In this document: positions 40,736 through 49,687 of the stretch, piece after piece
Layout: each line of letters opens with the position of its first letter
Numbering within the stretch: position 1 is the first letter of the stretch
Assembly: GCA_036260935.1 (NCBI GenBank)
Contig: DATALQ010000042.1
Span: forward strand, 43,468-107,467
Reading direction: 5' to 3'
DNA: 64,000 nt
From: JAEYOM01 sp036260935
GTDB taxonomy: Bacteria > Bacillota > Clostridia > Acetivibrionales > DTU013
Made by a program: the position numbers and the translations under genes
Notes under the pieces: model-generated
Seen by the model: only the letters and a program-made list of their open reading frames with translations
Told to the model about the DNA's origin: nothing
Database searches by the model: none

Positions 40736-41287
40736 ATGAAACTAACTGCCAAAGATATCATTATCTCTGCTTTGTTCACTGCACTTATGATTGCAGGCAC
40801 ATTTATAAGAATACCCTTCCCGTTCCTGCCGGTCACGCTGCAGACTTTTTTTTGCGCGCTTGCCGGCATGATACTGGGACCAAGGCTTGGAGCATTGTCC
40901 ATGACCGTTTATATGCTGCTTGGTCTGCTGGGTGTGCCCGTATTTGCGGGAGGAGGCGGGTTAACCTATATCTTTAATAAAAGTTTCGGCTTCATACTCG
41001 GATTCGCAGCTGGGGCATATGTCATAGGAAAGGTTTCGAAAAAACTCGGTAAGCCCTCATTTGCTAACAATGTCAAAGCTTTGATAGCAGGCCTGTTTGT
41101 CATATACCTTATCGGAATGCTTTACATGCTGCTTATAATGAGGGTTTACCTCGGAAATCTAGAAGTCGGCCTTTTACTGGTGATTTATGGGAACCTTCCA
41201 TACCTGGCGAAGGATATTGTGCTTTTCCTTATAGCTGCGGCTGTTTCCGGCGCTGTAATCCCGAGACTTCAAAGAACTAACGACTAA
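40736..41287 (+). CDS. bioY: BioY biotin transporter S component
   Basis: A 183-residue membrane protein with six helices and the BioY signatures IRIPFPFLPVTLQTFFCALAGMILGPRLG and VPVFAGGGGLTYIFNKSFGFILGF. It is the substrate-capture subunit of the energy-coupling-factor transporter for biotin; the shared EcfA/A'/T module is not in this window. Controlled by the BirA site upstream. It ends 4 nt inside the convergent zinc-finger gene. Confidence 0.93.
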   Translation: MKLTAKDIIISALFTALMIAGTFIRIPFPFLPVTLQTFFCALAGMILGPRLGALSMTVYMLLGLLGVPVFAGGGGLTYIFNKSFGFILGFAAGAYVIGKVSKKLGKPSFANNVKALIAGLFVIYLIGMLYMLLIMRVYLGNLEVGLLLVIYGNLPYLAKDIVLFLIAAAVSGAVIPRLQRTND

Positions 41288-41526
41288 TACATCTTTTTAG
41301 CCATATCGTCGTAGTTAAAAAGGATTGTTTTTTCCTCAAGACCTCTATCGGTGATATACCTGAAAACATCCTGGACTTCCTTGGAGGTAAAGGTCTCCTT
41401 GCAGTGGTCGCAGTAATATACGGGCGAGTTCGACAATGTAATGATCTTGCCCCTTATTTTTTTCTGTGCGTTAATGGTATGTATCGATGTGATATTGCCG
41501 CAAAACATGCATTTAACTGATTTCAT
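41284..41526 (-). CDS. YgiT-type zinc-finger protein
   Basis: An 80-residue protein with two Cys pairs (CMFCG at residues 6-10 and CDHCK at 38-42) around a beta-rich region, the pattern of the MqsA/YgiT N-terminal zinc-binding domain. The C-terminal helix-turn-helix of full MqsA antitoxins is absent. No toxin gene is adjacent. Site AAAGGAGAT before ATG. Function unknown; could be a stand-alone regulator or an orphan antitoxin part. Confidence 0.75.
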   Translation of the reverse strand: MKSVKCMFCGNITSIHTINAQKKIRGKIITLSNSPVYYCDHCKETFTSKEVQDVFRYITDRGLEEKTILFNYDDMAKKMY

Positions 41527-41559
41527 GCCATATCTCCTTTGTTTTGAGTGATAATCCTG

Positions 41560-42825
41560 CTATTTGAATACTAGTGTGTCATTTACTGTTTCAGGTCCCG
41601 TACCAAGCTTACGACATAATTCAGTTTCTCTTTCAAGGATATTCGAGGCAGCAGCACCGGTCTGTACCTCCACATATGATTTGTCGAGTATCCTTACCGG
41701 AATTGCCGTACACGACTTGAACCTGCTCCCCTCATACCTGATATCCATTATAAATGATTCCATATTTTCGGGATCGTTCTGGTCGAACAGGAAATTGCCC
41801 ATACTGTAAATTATAGGCTTCCCCTTGTACATTTCAATACCCTGGAATTGGTGGGGATGGTGTCCTAAAATGATATCGACTCCGCCATCTATCAATTTGT
41901 GCGCAAACTCCACCTGTTCAGGCGGTATGGTAAAGCTCTCCTCCACACCCCAATGCAGTGAAACGGCGAGAATATCCACCTGACTCCTGAGCTTTTCGAC
42001 GTCTTCCTTTATCGTCTCGTATTTGCGCGGCAAAACACCCGACTTATCTGCCTCCGCGCTGTATTTCAAATAGGGATCACCGGCAAATACCAGTTCAGCC
42101 ATATCGGAATATGCCAAAAAACCGATCTTTATGCCGTTTTTCTCGATTATCGCCGGTTTCCTGGCATCATCCATGTTTCTTCCGCTGCCGATATGCAGGA
42201 TATTATTCTTATCCAGAATATCCATAGTATCGAACAACCCTTTTTCGTAATAATCCATCATGTGGTTGTTCGCAAGGCTTACCACGCTTATGCCCGCTCC
42301 GGTCAATGCCGAAACCGACGCAGGATCGCCCTTCAGGACTATCTTCCTTTTTTTGTCGAGGCTGTGCGTACTGGAAGTGATAGGTGATTCGAGATTGGCA
42401 AAGACAACGTCGCCCTGCTTTAGATAATCCGATATTTTCTCGAAAGCTATCCCGTAATCGCCCGCTTTCTTAAGACGCATCCCAACTCCTCTGCCAAGCA
42501 TGATATCTCCTACTGCCATCAGCCTCAATGCAGGTCCTTCGGTTTCGCCGGAAATTGCCGGAGAGGTAGTTTGAAGCGGCTGACCAATGATTCCATCCGT
42601 AGTCAGACTTGTCGCATCGACCGCCTGACTTGTCGAAATGATTGCCTGGCCGGTTGTGTACGTTGTCTGAGCTGTGGTTTGAAATGTGCCTGCAGCTTCT
42701 TCCCCCGATGACTCCTGCATGACGGCGCTGGCTTCATAAGCACCGCTCAAATGGATGACCACATAAGCAGCCGCACCCAACAGCAGTAATATTATCAGGA
42801 TCAGGGCGATTCGTCCCGGTTTCAT
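41560..42825 (-). CDS. CapA-family metallophosphatase-like membrane protein
   Basis: A 421-residue protein with one N-terminal membrane anchor (residues 8-28), a Thr/Ser-rich linker of about 60 residues (TTAQTTYTTGQ), and an extracytoplasmic PGA_cap domain: AVGDIMLGRGVG, FANLESPITS, SLANNHMMDY, VSLHWGVE, ILGHHPHQFQ and YSMGNFLFDQ carry the metal ligands. Family members take part in poly-gamma-glutamate capsule synthesis or other wall polymer steps; no capB or capC lies nearby, so the role here is open. Confidence 0.87.
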   Translation of the reverse strand: MKPGRIALILIILLLLGAAAYVVIHLSGAYEASAVMQESSGEEAAGTFQTTAQTTYTTGQAIISTSQAVDATSLTTDGIIGQPLQTTSPAISGETEGPALRLMAVGDIMLGRGVGMRLKKAGDYGIAFEKISDYLKQGDVVFANLESPITSSTHSLDKKRKIVLKGDPASVSALTGAGISVVSLANNHMMDYYEKGLFDTMDILDKNNILHIGSGRNMDDARKPAIIEKNGIKIGFLAYSDMAELVFAGDPYLKYSAEADKSGVLPRKYETIKEDVEKLRSQVDILAVSLHWGVEESFTIPPEQVEFAHKLIDGGVDIILGHHPHQFQGIEMYKGKPIIYSMGNFLFDQNDPENMESFIMDIRYEGSRFKSCTAIPVRILDKSYVEVQTGAAASNILERETELCRKLGTGPETVNDTLVFK

Positions 42826-42951
42826 CAATTCTCTCCAAACATACGCGGAAAACTCGGCAGTTTCATTACCTGTAAAGAATATAATAACATAATTTACCCC
42901 TTATGTCACCACAAAGCACATGTTTGAAGAAGCGGCCACTTAAAAATACGC

Positions 42952-42989
42952 AATAAAAAAATCAAAGGACATACGGGATGCCTTTGATT
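42952..42989 (-). terminator. terminator after rubrerythrin
   Basis: AATCAAAGG pairs with CCTTTGATT around a 12-nt loop, followed on the minus strand by TTTTTTATT. It lies 57 nt past the rubrerythrin stop. Confidence 0.85.
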
Positions 42990-43045
42990 TCGTGAAACAG
43001 TTCTAAGTAGTTAATTTTGAGTATCTCTCTTTCAGTAATTCCCTC

Positions 43046-43639
43046 TCAGTAATTCTCTTTCAGGACTTCAAAGTAAGACTGTGGATGCAGACATGAAGCA
43101 CAAATCTCCGGAGCGCTTTCACCAACGTGTATGTAGCCGCAGTTCCTGCATATCCAGTAGGTAACGCCGTCCTTTTTGAATACCTTGAGGTCCTTCACGT
43201 TATCATAAAGCTTCCTGTATCTTTCCTCATGATGCTTTTCGACAGAGGCAATAGCCTTGTATGCCGCGGCGACTTCGCTGAAGCCCTCTTCTTCCGCGAT
43301 CCTGGCAAATTCGGGATATAAGACCGTCCATTCCTCATTTTCCCCATGCGCCGCATAATCCAGGTTTTCAAGCGTCGTTCCCATAGCGGCAGGATATCTC
43401 GCAGTGATTTCGATGTCTGCAGGAATCTCTCCCTCCATGCCGGCAAGAACAAGTTTGAAAAATCTTTTGGCATGTTCCTTTTCATTGTCGGCAGTTTCAA
43501 GGAAAATCGCCTCTATCTGCTTATAGCCTTCCTTTGCTGCAATCGAAGCGTAGAAGGTATATCTGTTGCGTGCCTGCGACTCCCCTGCAAAAGACTTCAT
43601 AAGGTTTTCAAGTGTTTTCGTTCCTTTAAGACTCTTCAT
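43046..43639 (-). CDS. rbr: rubrerythrin
   Basis: A 197-residue peroxide-reducing non-haem iron protein. The N-terminal four-helix bundle has the di-iron ligands in FAGESQARNRYTFYA, ETADNEKEHAKRFF, FARIAEEEGFSEVA and ASVEKHHEERY. The C-terminal rubredoxin knuckles are CRNCGY and CASCLHP. It protects anaerobes from peroxide and oxygen. ATG 43639 has GGAGG at 5 nt; two earlier in-frame codons overlap that site. Confidence 0.95.
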   Translation of the reverse strand: MKSLKGTKTLENLMKSFAGESQARNRYTFYASIAAKEGYKQIEAIFLETADNEKEHAKRFFKLVLAGMEGEIPADIEITARYPAAMGTTLENLDYAAHGENEEWTVLYPEFARIAEEEGFSEVAAAYKAIASVEKHHEERYRKLYDNVKDLKVFKKDGVTYWICRNCGYIHVGESAPEICASCLHPQSYFEVLKENY

Positions 43640-43800
43640 CATAACCTCCAATATCTGATATTTAGTTGAATAAAAGTATTATTACCACAATTTTCTCAAT
43701 AACAACAAGAAATCCTGTAAGTATTCATTTACAAATTATACAACTAATAAACTTTGATTCAGTGCATAACATAATATTAGGACGGGATATGGAGGCAAAT

Positions 43801-44121
43801 ATGAAATTTCACTTGCACAGATACAAATTCGATTGTCAAATGACCGAAGGCCACAACCACAGGCTTTTGGGCTATGCAGGCAATATGCTTGGCGTAGGCA
43901 ATTTTCATTTCCACATTTTTTATGGAGTTTCATCATACAGAAACCATACCCATTACTTTTACGGCATAACCGGGATGCCTATAAAAACGGAAAACGGGCA
44001 TGTTCACAGGATGGAAGGCGTATTGGAAAGCAACAGCCTGCATGATCATGAATTCAAGGGCTTTACATCCGAAGACATATCCTATTATTCAAGCATGCAG
44101 GCTGTCAATGTTATTCGCTGA
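43801..44121 (+). CDS. YmaF-family His-rich protein
   Basis: A 106-residue protein with many regularly spaced histidines (HLHRYKFDCQMTEGHNHRLLG, FHFHIFYG, NHTHYFYGITG, HVHRMEG, LHDHEFKG), the repeat pattern of the YmaF family found in spore-forming Firmicutes. The histidine pairs suggest metal binding, which is unproven. ATG 43801 is chosen because GGAGG lies 6 nt upstream; the longer frame starting at 43666 has no site. Divergent from rubrerythrin across 160 nt that must carry both promoters. Confidence 0.8.
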   Translation: MKFHLHRYKFDCQMTEGHNHRLLGYAGNMLGVGNFHFHIFYGVSSYRNHTHYFYGITGMPIKTENGHVHRMEGVLESNSLHDHEFKGFTSEDISYYSSMQAVNVIR

Positions 44122-44158
44122 GCTTCAATCTAACCGATCGCTATAACGCTTTTTTCCG

Positions 44159-45286
44159 CTATTTTCCCGAAAGCGCGGCGTGGCTTTCCTTAAGCTGTTC
44201 GCGAATCTTCAGTTTCTGGGGGCATTTCTTTTCACAGGCTCCGCATTCGGTACAGGCAGAAGCATTTTTCCCCGGTATCCACTCGCTGCCTATGTTGGCA
44301 TATTCGTTTCTGGCATATTCCACAGTGTTGTATATACGATAATAATTCATGGTCCTGAATATATGAGGAATGTTAACGTTCTGCGGGCAGGGCATGCAGT
44401 ATGAACAGCCTGTGCAGTAAAGCTTCGCCAGCTTTTCGTTTTCCTCCATCATTGCATTGATCGCATCAAGCTCCTGCTTGCTGAGCGGCTCGGTATTCGA
44501 AGCGGTTGCGATATTCTCCTCGACCATCTGCATCGAGCCCATTCCTGACAAGGCAATATCGATGCCGGGGTTTGCAAGGACGAATCTAAGTGCAAGCTCC
44601 GCACTGCTCTTTACCTGAATACCCAGCTTATCAGCGACTTCCCTGGGCATGCCGGAGACCCTTCCGCCTCCGAGCGGGCCCATGACTGCGACTCCAAGGC
44701 CTTTGGACTTTGCGTATGCGATACCTTCCGCATTGCTCTTGTCTATGGCATTGTACTGGCAGAGTACACTTTCGAACAATCCCGTATCGATCAGCTTCAG
44801 CATTGCTTTGGGATCGTCGTGGAACGAGAATGAAACGTGCCTGATAAGTCCCTCTTCCTTGGCCTTCTGCGCATCCTTCAGCCAACCCGAAGCGCTGTCC
44901 GTCTTGTAAAAACCATCATAACCTATGCCATGGAAATGATAGAAATCTATAACGTCCATATCCAGCTTTTTGAGCTGCTCTTCAAGTATTCTTCTGTAAT
45001 CTCCCGGCTTCTTGACCAGATGTCCCGGGCTCTTGGTAGATACGTATACCTTGTCTCTGATACCCTTCAACGCTTTTCCCAAAACTATCTCGCTCTGACC
45101 GTTGCAGTAAAAATAAGCAGTGTCGAAATAGTTGACTCCGAGCTCATAAGCTCGTCTGAGCATTGGAATAGTCTGATCTTCGTCGACATATTCCTTCGAG
45201 TCCTTGCGTATCATAGGAAAACGCATGCAGCCGAATCCCAGCACGGATACTTCGGCTCCCGAATTGCCGTATTTTTTGTATCTCAT
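44159..45286 (-). CDS. aldo/keto reductase with C-terminal 4Fe-4S domain
   Basis: A 375-residue fusion. Residues 1-290 form the AKR barrel (GFGCMRFPMI, GVNYFDTAYFYCNGQSE with the catalytic Asp and Tyr, KVYVSTKSPG, IDFYHFHGIG). Residues 300-370 contain ferredoxin-like cysteine clusters CTGCSYCMPCP and CTECGACEKKCP. Such AKR-ferredoxin fusions are common in anaerobes and probably use ferredoxin-linked electrons; the substrate is unknown. Site GGGAGG before ATG. It is downstream of, but separated by a terminator from, the oxidoreductase operon. Confidence 0.9.
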   Translation of the reverse strand: MRYKKYGNSGAEVSVLGFGCMRFPMIRKDSKEYVDEDQTIPMLRRAYELGVNYFDTAYFYCNGQSEIVLGKALKGIRDKVYVSTKSPGHLVKKPGDYRRILEEQLKKLDMDVIDFYHFHGIGYDGFYKTDSASGWLKDAQKAKEEGLIRHVSFSFHDDPKAMLKLIDTGLFESVLCQYNAIDKSNAEGIAYAKSKGLGVAVMGPLGGGRVSGMPREVADKLGIQVKSSAELALRFVLANPGIDIALSGMGSMQMVEENIATASNTEPLSKQELDAINAMMEENEKLAKLYCTGCSYCMPCPQNVNIPHIFRTMNYYRIYNTVEYARNEYANIGSEWIPGKNASACTECGACEKKCPQKLKIREQLKESHAALSGK

Positions 45287-45331
45287 ATTCTACCTCCCAA
45301 AAAATTAAAATTTTACCAGCTTCGTCCATTG

Positions 45332-45361
45332 AAAAAAGCCGCACTGAATGCAGCTTTTTTA
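45332..45361 (-). terminator. terminator of the 2-oxoacid oxidoreductase operon
   Basis: AAAAAGCTGCA pairs with TGCGGCTTTTT around a 5-nt loop, with T runs, 18 nt past the gamma-subunit stop on the minus strand. Confidence 0.8.
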
Positions 45362-45378
45362 GCAGTTATAACAAGATA

Positions 45379-45912
45379 TCAATATTTCATGCCAAGCTCG
45401 AGAGCCTTCATTTCCTCAGGAATCATGTAATGCTTCTTTTGAGGCAGTACCTTTTTCAAGCCCTTTTCGAAAAACTCGGCAGAAACTACGCCGGTTTCTT
45501 CGATAAGCTTGCCCAGCATGATAATGTTAGCATACGCGAGGTTCCCCATATCGGAGGCGATCTGCGTGGCAGGTATGGCAAAAACCTTGACATCCTTGCG
45601 TTCAGGGTTCCTGTTTACAAGCGAGCTGTCGAGGAGTATGATCCCACCGGAAACTACATAGCTTTCAAATTTGTCAAGCGACGGCCTGTTCATCGCCATC
45701 AATGCGGTAGCGCTGTTCAATATCGGTGAACCCACAGGTTCGTCCGATACGATGACATGGCAGTTTGAGGTTCCTCCCCTCATTTCAGGCCCATAGGAAG
45801 GCAGAAAAGAAACGAATTTGTCTTCGAGCATTCCGGCGTAAGCGATAAGCTTGCCTGCCGCTTGTATTCCCTGGCCTCCGAAACCGGAGAAAATTATATC
45901 GATCTGTGCCAT
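45379..45912 (-). CDS. 2-oxoacid:ferredoxin oxidoreductase, gamma subunit
   Basis: A 177-residue subunit with the gamma-domain signatures FSGFGGQGIQAAGKLIAYA at the N-terminus and PSYGPEMRGGTSNCHVIVSD around residues 38-57. It contacts coenzyme A and completes the four-subunit enzyme encoded by this operon (order delta, alpha, beta, gamma). Site GGAGGTG before ATG. Last gene of the operon, 4 nt after the beta subunit. Confidence 0.92.
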   Translation of the reverse strand: MAQIDIIFSGFGGQGIQAAGKLIAYAGMLEDKFVSFLPSYGPEMRGGTSNCHVIVSDEPVGSPILNSATALMAMNRPSLDKFESYVVSGGIILLDSSLVNRNPERKDVKVFAIPATQIASDMGNLAYANIIMLGKLIEETGVVSAEFFEKGLKKVLPQKKHYMIPEEMKALELGMKY

Positions 45913-45916
45913 CGCC

Positions 45917-46663
45917 TTACACCTCCAAATCCTTTCCCTTAAAGTTACCGAGAGGATACTGGGGTATCATTTTATCTTCGATCCATTTAAGTGCCTGGAC
46001 AGGCTCAAGACCCCAGTTGGTCGGACAGCTTGAAAGCACTTCCACTATAGAGAAGCCGAGTCCGGCCTGCTGTACCTTGAAAGCCTTCATTATAGCCTTT
46101 TTGGCATTCTTGATATTCTTGATGTCATGCAGGGAAACACGTTCCACAAATGCGGCGCCCTTCAGGGTAGCCAGCATCTCGCTCATATTCAGGGGATACC
46201 CTTCTATCTCCGGCTTTCTGCCGAAAGGAGAGGTGGTAGTAACCTGACCCACGAGCGTAGTCGGCGCCATCTGGCCCGAAGTCATTCCATATATTGCGTT
46301 GTTAATGAATATCGTGGTTATTTTCTCGCCCCTGTTGGCAGCGTGTACGATTTCAGCGGTACCTATGGAAGCCAGGTCGCCGTCACCCTGATAGGTGAAG
46401 ACAACGTGACCGGGATGAACGCGCTTGATGCCCGTGGCGACAGCTGGAGCCCTTCCATGCGCCGCCTGCACCATATCGCAGTCGAAATAAAGATAATTAT
46501 TGTATGCGCAGCCGACAGGAGAAACGCCTATCGTGGTGCCTTCTATACCCAATTCATCTATGACCTCTGCAACCAGCCTGTGCGCGATACCGTGCGTGCA
46601 GCCCGGGCAGTAATGCAGCTGTGTTTCCCTCAGGGCGTGAGGTCTTTGAAATATTATAGCCAT
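45917..46663 (-). CDS. 2-oxoacid:ferredoxin oxidoreductase, beta subunit (thiamine diphosphate binding)
   Basis: A 248-residue subunit. The CPGC motif (HYCPGCTHGIAHRL) and the thiamine diphosphate motif YQGDGDLASIGTAE ... FINNAIYGMTSGQMAPTT are present, as in KorB/VorA proteins. It carries the catalytic cofactor for oxidative decarboxylation of 2-oxoacids with transfer of electrons to ferredoxin. ATG 46663 is preferred over 46669, which is too close to AAGGGG. The 46670-46787 gap contains no gene. Confidence 0.92.
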   Translation of the reverse strand: MAIIFQRPHALRETQLHYCPGCTHGIAHRLVAEVIDELGIEGTTIGVSPVGCAYNNYLYFDCDMVQAAHGRAPAVATGIKRVHPGHVVFTYQGDGDLASIGTAEIVHAANRGEKITTIFINNAIYGMTSGQMAPTTLVGQVTTTSPFGRKPEIEGYPLNMSEMLATLKGAAFVERVSLHDIKNIKNAKKAIMKAFKVQQAGLGFSIVEVLSSCPTNWGLEPVQALKWIEDKMIPQYPLGNFKGKDLEV

Positions 46664-46787
46664 CGTCATTCCCCTTTACTTCAAATTTAGCTTAACGCAT
46701 ATGCCGGAATGAATCCGTCATACGCTCACACAGGCTATGCCTGCGCACCCAGCTTTCGCATGGTGTTTGAACAATACCAGTATGATG

Positions 46788-47861
46788 TTACCGCTCCGCA
46801 CTGACATTGTTCAAAATTTCCTTGATCTTGTCAAGAATCTCCTTCTGGGTCGGTATCATACCGCCCATCCTGCCATGGAAGTATACAGGCTTTCTGCCAT
46901 TGACCGCCAGTCTAACGTCTTCGACCATCTGGCCTGCGCTGAGTTCGACCGACAGGAAAGCCTTCGGAACTTCCACATATTTATCAAAAGCCGCCGTCGG
47001 GAAGGGCCAGAGCGTGATCGGTCTTATGAGCCCGACCTTTATGCCTTCCTTAGCGGCCGTCTTAATTACGTTCTTTATTATTCTGGCTACAGTACCGTAA
47101 GCCGTTACGATTATATCCGCACCGTCGCAATTGTAGACCTCGGCACGGGTCTCGTTCTCGGTTATCTTGCTGTACTTTGCCTGGAGCTTGAGATTGTGGT
47201 TTTCAAGTATTTCAGGATCGATATATATCGAAGTGATCGTATTGTGCTCCCTCTTCATTCCTGTTCCTGTAACGGCCCAGTCCTTATTGGAGGCAACGAT
47301 CTCTTCCTTGTCCTTGAACTCTACGCCCTCCATCATCTGTCCGAGCATGCCGTCGCCCATGATCATGCAGAGTGTCCTGTATTTGTCCGCTATATTGAAT
47401 GCCTCGACAGTAAGTTCATACAGTTCCTGAACGCTGCTCGGAGCCAGCACTACCATTCTGTAATCTCCGTGGCCGCCGCCCTTGGTGGCCTGGAAATAGT
47501 CGCCCTGGGCCGCCAGTATGCCGCCCAGTCCCGGGCCTGCCCTGACTATGTTAACTACTACCGCCGGAAGTTCGGCACAAGCCGCGTATGAGATCGCTTC
47601 CTGCTTCAGGCTTATCCCGGGGCTCGAGGACGAAGTCATGCTCCTTGCGCCGGCGCTTGCTGCTCCGTAGACCATATTCATCGCAGCGATTTCACTTTCA
47701 GCCTGTATAAAAGCACCTCCGTACTGAGGCATTTTTTTTGCAAAATAATGCGCTACTTCAGTCTGAGGCGTTATGGGATATCCGAAATAATACCTGCAGC
47801 CAGCCCTTAAAGCAGCCTCGGCAATGACCTCGTTCCCCTTCATCAGAATCTTTTCTCCCAT
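46788..47861 (-). CDS. vorB: 2-oxoacid:ferredoxin oxidoreductase, alpha subunit (VorB-like)
   Basis: A 357-residue subunit with GNEVIAEAALRAGCRYYFGYPITPQTEVAHYFA at the N-terminus, SSSPGISLKQEAISYA, and the transketolase C-terminal domain (ADIIVTAYGTVARIIKNVIK). The size and motifs fit branched-chain 2-oxoacid (VorB) enzymes and related KorA; the exact substrate (2-oxoisovalerate or 2-oxoglutarate) cannot be told from sequence alone. Second gene of the operon, 24 nt after the ferredoxin subunit. Confidence 0.9.
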   Translation of the reverse strand: MGEKILMKGNEVIAEAALRAGCRYYFGYPITPQTEVAHYFAKKMPQYGGAFIQAESEIAAMNMVYGAASAGARSMTSSSSPGISLKQEAISYAACAELPAVVVNIVRAGPGLGGILAAQGDYFQATKGGGHGDYRMVVLAPSSVQELYELTVEAFNIADKYRTLCMIMGDGMLGQMMEGVEFKDKEEIVASNKDWAVTGTGMKREHNTITSIYIDPEILENHNLKLQAKYSKITENETRAEVYNCDGADIIVTAYGTVARIIKNVIKTAAKEGIKVGLIRPITLWPFPTAAFDKYVEVPKAFLSVELSAGQMVEDVRLAVNGRKPVYFHGRMGGMIPTQKEILDKIKEILNNVSAER

Positions 47862-47884
47862 TTATATGATCCCCCATCCTTCTA

Positions 47885-48091
47885 TCATTTCTCAACTTCT
47901 ATTACGCAGTCAGGACATATCGTTGCACAGAAAGCACACCCGATGCATTTTTCCATTTCTTTTACTCCGGCCGGGTGAAAACCCTTCAGGTTGAGCTTTT
48001 CTTCATCTATAATGACAATATTTTTAGGACATACGGATAAACAAAGCTTGCAGCCCTTGCAACGCTCTTCGTTGAATGTAACCTTCGCCAT
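47885..48091 (-). CDS. 2-oxoacid:ferredoxin oxidoreductase, delta (ferredoxin) subunit
   Basis: A 68-residue 2[4Fe-4S] ferredoxin with CKGCKLCLSVCP and CIGCAFCATICP clusters. It passes electrons from the thiamine-bound intermediate to external ferredoxin. ATG 48091 follows GAGGTG; the in-frame codon at 48103 overlaps that site. First gene of the operon. Confidence 0.92.
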   Translation of the reverse strand: MAKVTFNEERCKGCKLCLSVCPKNIVIIDEEKLNLKGFHPAGVKEMEKCIGCAFCATICPDCVIEVEK

Positions 48092-48203
48092 ATAGCACCT
48101 CACAATTCTAAGCTTCTGTAAGCCACGGATCGGCTAAAATACTAATTCAGATTCCATGTAAAAGCTTTCAATAATTATAAATCTCATTGCATACAAATGC
48201 AAG

Positions 48204-48875
48204 CTAAACATCCCACGGAAGCTTGATGTATTTATCAAGGTAGAGCCTTTCAATTCCAGGATCGCCCGCATATTCCCTCAACACCTCTTCCATGCCGCTC
48301 ACCATGCCTATCGGTATACCGAGCTTTGCAGAAACCTTTCCAATGATTCCCGAGGCCTCGGCCAGCACTTCCGGCGAGCTTGAACCAAGCAGGTTGGCAT
48401 TATTGACGAATCTGTCCACCGGCAATCTTGCGCTGCCCTGTATTTCATCAAGCATGAGTTCGATTTCTTCCGGGGTTCTCGTCATTGGACGCCTGGTATT
48501 GATCACGAAATAGTGGATATGATCTTCCTTCAATATTTCATCATTATATCTGGAAAGTATACGCGCCCCGAGGTCGTCCCCGCCTACATCCAGCACGACA
48601 TGGTAGCTTCTGTCCTCGAAAACGGCGTTGATCTGAGCCGGCAGCGATGGTACATCCACATTGGTATTTGCATAAACTGGGACAATGACCTTTATACCCA
48701 TATCTTCCAATGGTTTCTTTGCATCCGCGGTCCGGAAAAATGGGTTTACAATGTCCAGATCGACTATAACCGTCTTCCTCCCGGTTTTAGCCATTTGAAA
48801 TGCGTAATTGACTGAGACCTCGGTTTTACCGCTGCCGAAATGGCCGGTAAATATGGTAATTCTATGATCGAACAT
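48204..48875 (-). CDS. MinD/ParA-like P-loop ATPase
   Basis: A 223-residue P-loop protein with ITIFTGHFGSGKTEVSVNYA (Walker A) and TVIVDLDIVNPFFRTAD (the deviant Walker A' aspartates), and VVLDVGGDDLGARIL. This subfamily is often encoded just upstream of 2-oxoacid:ferredoxin oxidoreductase genes in Clostridia and may help load cofactors or metal clusters; that role is inference. ATG 48875 with GGAGGTC. It precedes the ferredoxin subunit gene by 112 nt, so it may be in the same operon. Confidence 0.75.
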   Translation of the reverse strand: MFDHRITIFTGHFGSGKTEVSVNYAFQMAKTGRKTVIVDLDIVNPFFRTADAKKPLEDMGIKVIVPVYANTNVDVPSLPAQINAVFEDRSYHVVLDVGGDDLGARILSRYNDEILKEDHIHYFVINTRRPMTRTPEEIELMLDEIQGSARLPVDRFVNNANLLGSSSPEVLAEASGIIGKVSAKLGIPIGMVSGMEEVLREYAGDPGIERLYLDKYIKLPWDV

Positions 48876-48931
48876 ACTGACCTCCATGTTTGCATGAGTA
48901 TTTTCCTAAGGCAGAAAATCAACAGGCTTAT

Positions 48932-49687
48932 TCAGCGTCCGATAAGTTCCCTGACGACTTCGCCTGCAATAATGAGTCCGGCGGCCGGAGGAACAAAAGG
49001 AGTGCTTCCCGGTATATTCCGTCTGTCCGTGCATTTCCTTTCGGTGCCGGCAGGGCAGACGCAGTTTTCCTTACAGCTTGTCCTCTCAGTTATCAGAGTC
49101 TTGGATGGTTCCTCGCTCGAAAACAGTACCTTCAGCGATGTGATCCCCCTGACCCGCAATTCCTTCCGCATGACTCTCGCAAGCGGGTCGATAGAGGTTT
49201 TGCTTATATCGGTTATCATAAGCTTTGTGGGGTCGAACTTGTTTCCGGTCCCCATACTTGAAATTATTGGTATTCCTTTTTCCTTCGCCTTCATAACAAT
49301 ATCTATCTTGGCCGTTACGGTGTCGATAGCGTCTACTATATAATCGATCTTCCCATCAAGCAGCTGCCCCGCCGTCTCCGGCAGATAGAACAGCTTATGA
49401 GTCTCAACCTCGGCTTTAGGGTTGATTTCCAGTATCCTTTCCTTCATAACGTCGACCTTGGGTTTGCCTATCGTTTTTCTGGTCGCGTGTATCTGCCGGT
49501 TCAGGTTGGTCAGGCAAACCAAATCGTCGTCCACCAGCATGAACCTGCCAACGCCGCTCCTTACAAGGCCCTCGACGACAAAGCTCCCTACGCCGCCGAC
49601 CCCAAATATTGCCACTTTCGCCTGCCTGAGCTTCTCTATTGCTTCCTCTCCGACCAGCATTTCAAACCTTGAGAATGCATGCTGCAT
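48932..49687 (-). CDS. tcdA: TcdA, tRNA threonylcarbamoyladenosine dehydratase
   Basis: A 251-residue E1-like enzyme that cyclises t6A37 in tRNA with ATP. Motifs: VAIFGVGGVGSFVVEGLVRSG (nucleotide binding), LVDDDLVCLTNLNRQIHATR, and VDAIDTVTAK. A cysteine pair motif CKENCVCP lies near the C-terminus where the family has a conserved Cys. Its ATG overlaps the last base of the preceding gene (TAATG), so translation is coupled. Confidence 0.9.
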   Translation of the reverse strand: MQHAFSRFEMLVGEEAIEKLRQAKVAIFGVGGVGSFVVEGLVRSGVGRFMLVDDDLVCLTNLNRQIHATRKTIGKPKVDVMKERILEINPKAEVETHKLFYLPETAGQLLDGKIDYIVDAIDTVTAKIDIVMKAKEKGIPIISSMGTGNKFDPTKLMITDISKTSIDPLARVMRKELRVRGITSLKVLFSSEEPSKTLITERTSCKENCVCPAGTERKCTDRRNIPGSTPFVPPAAGLIIAGEVVRELIGR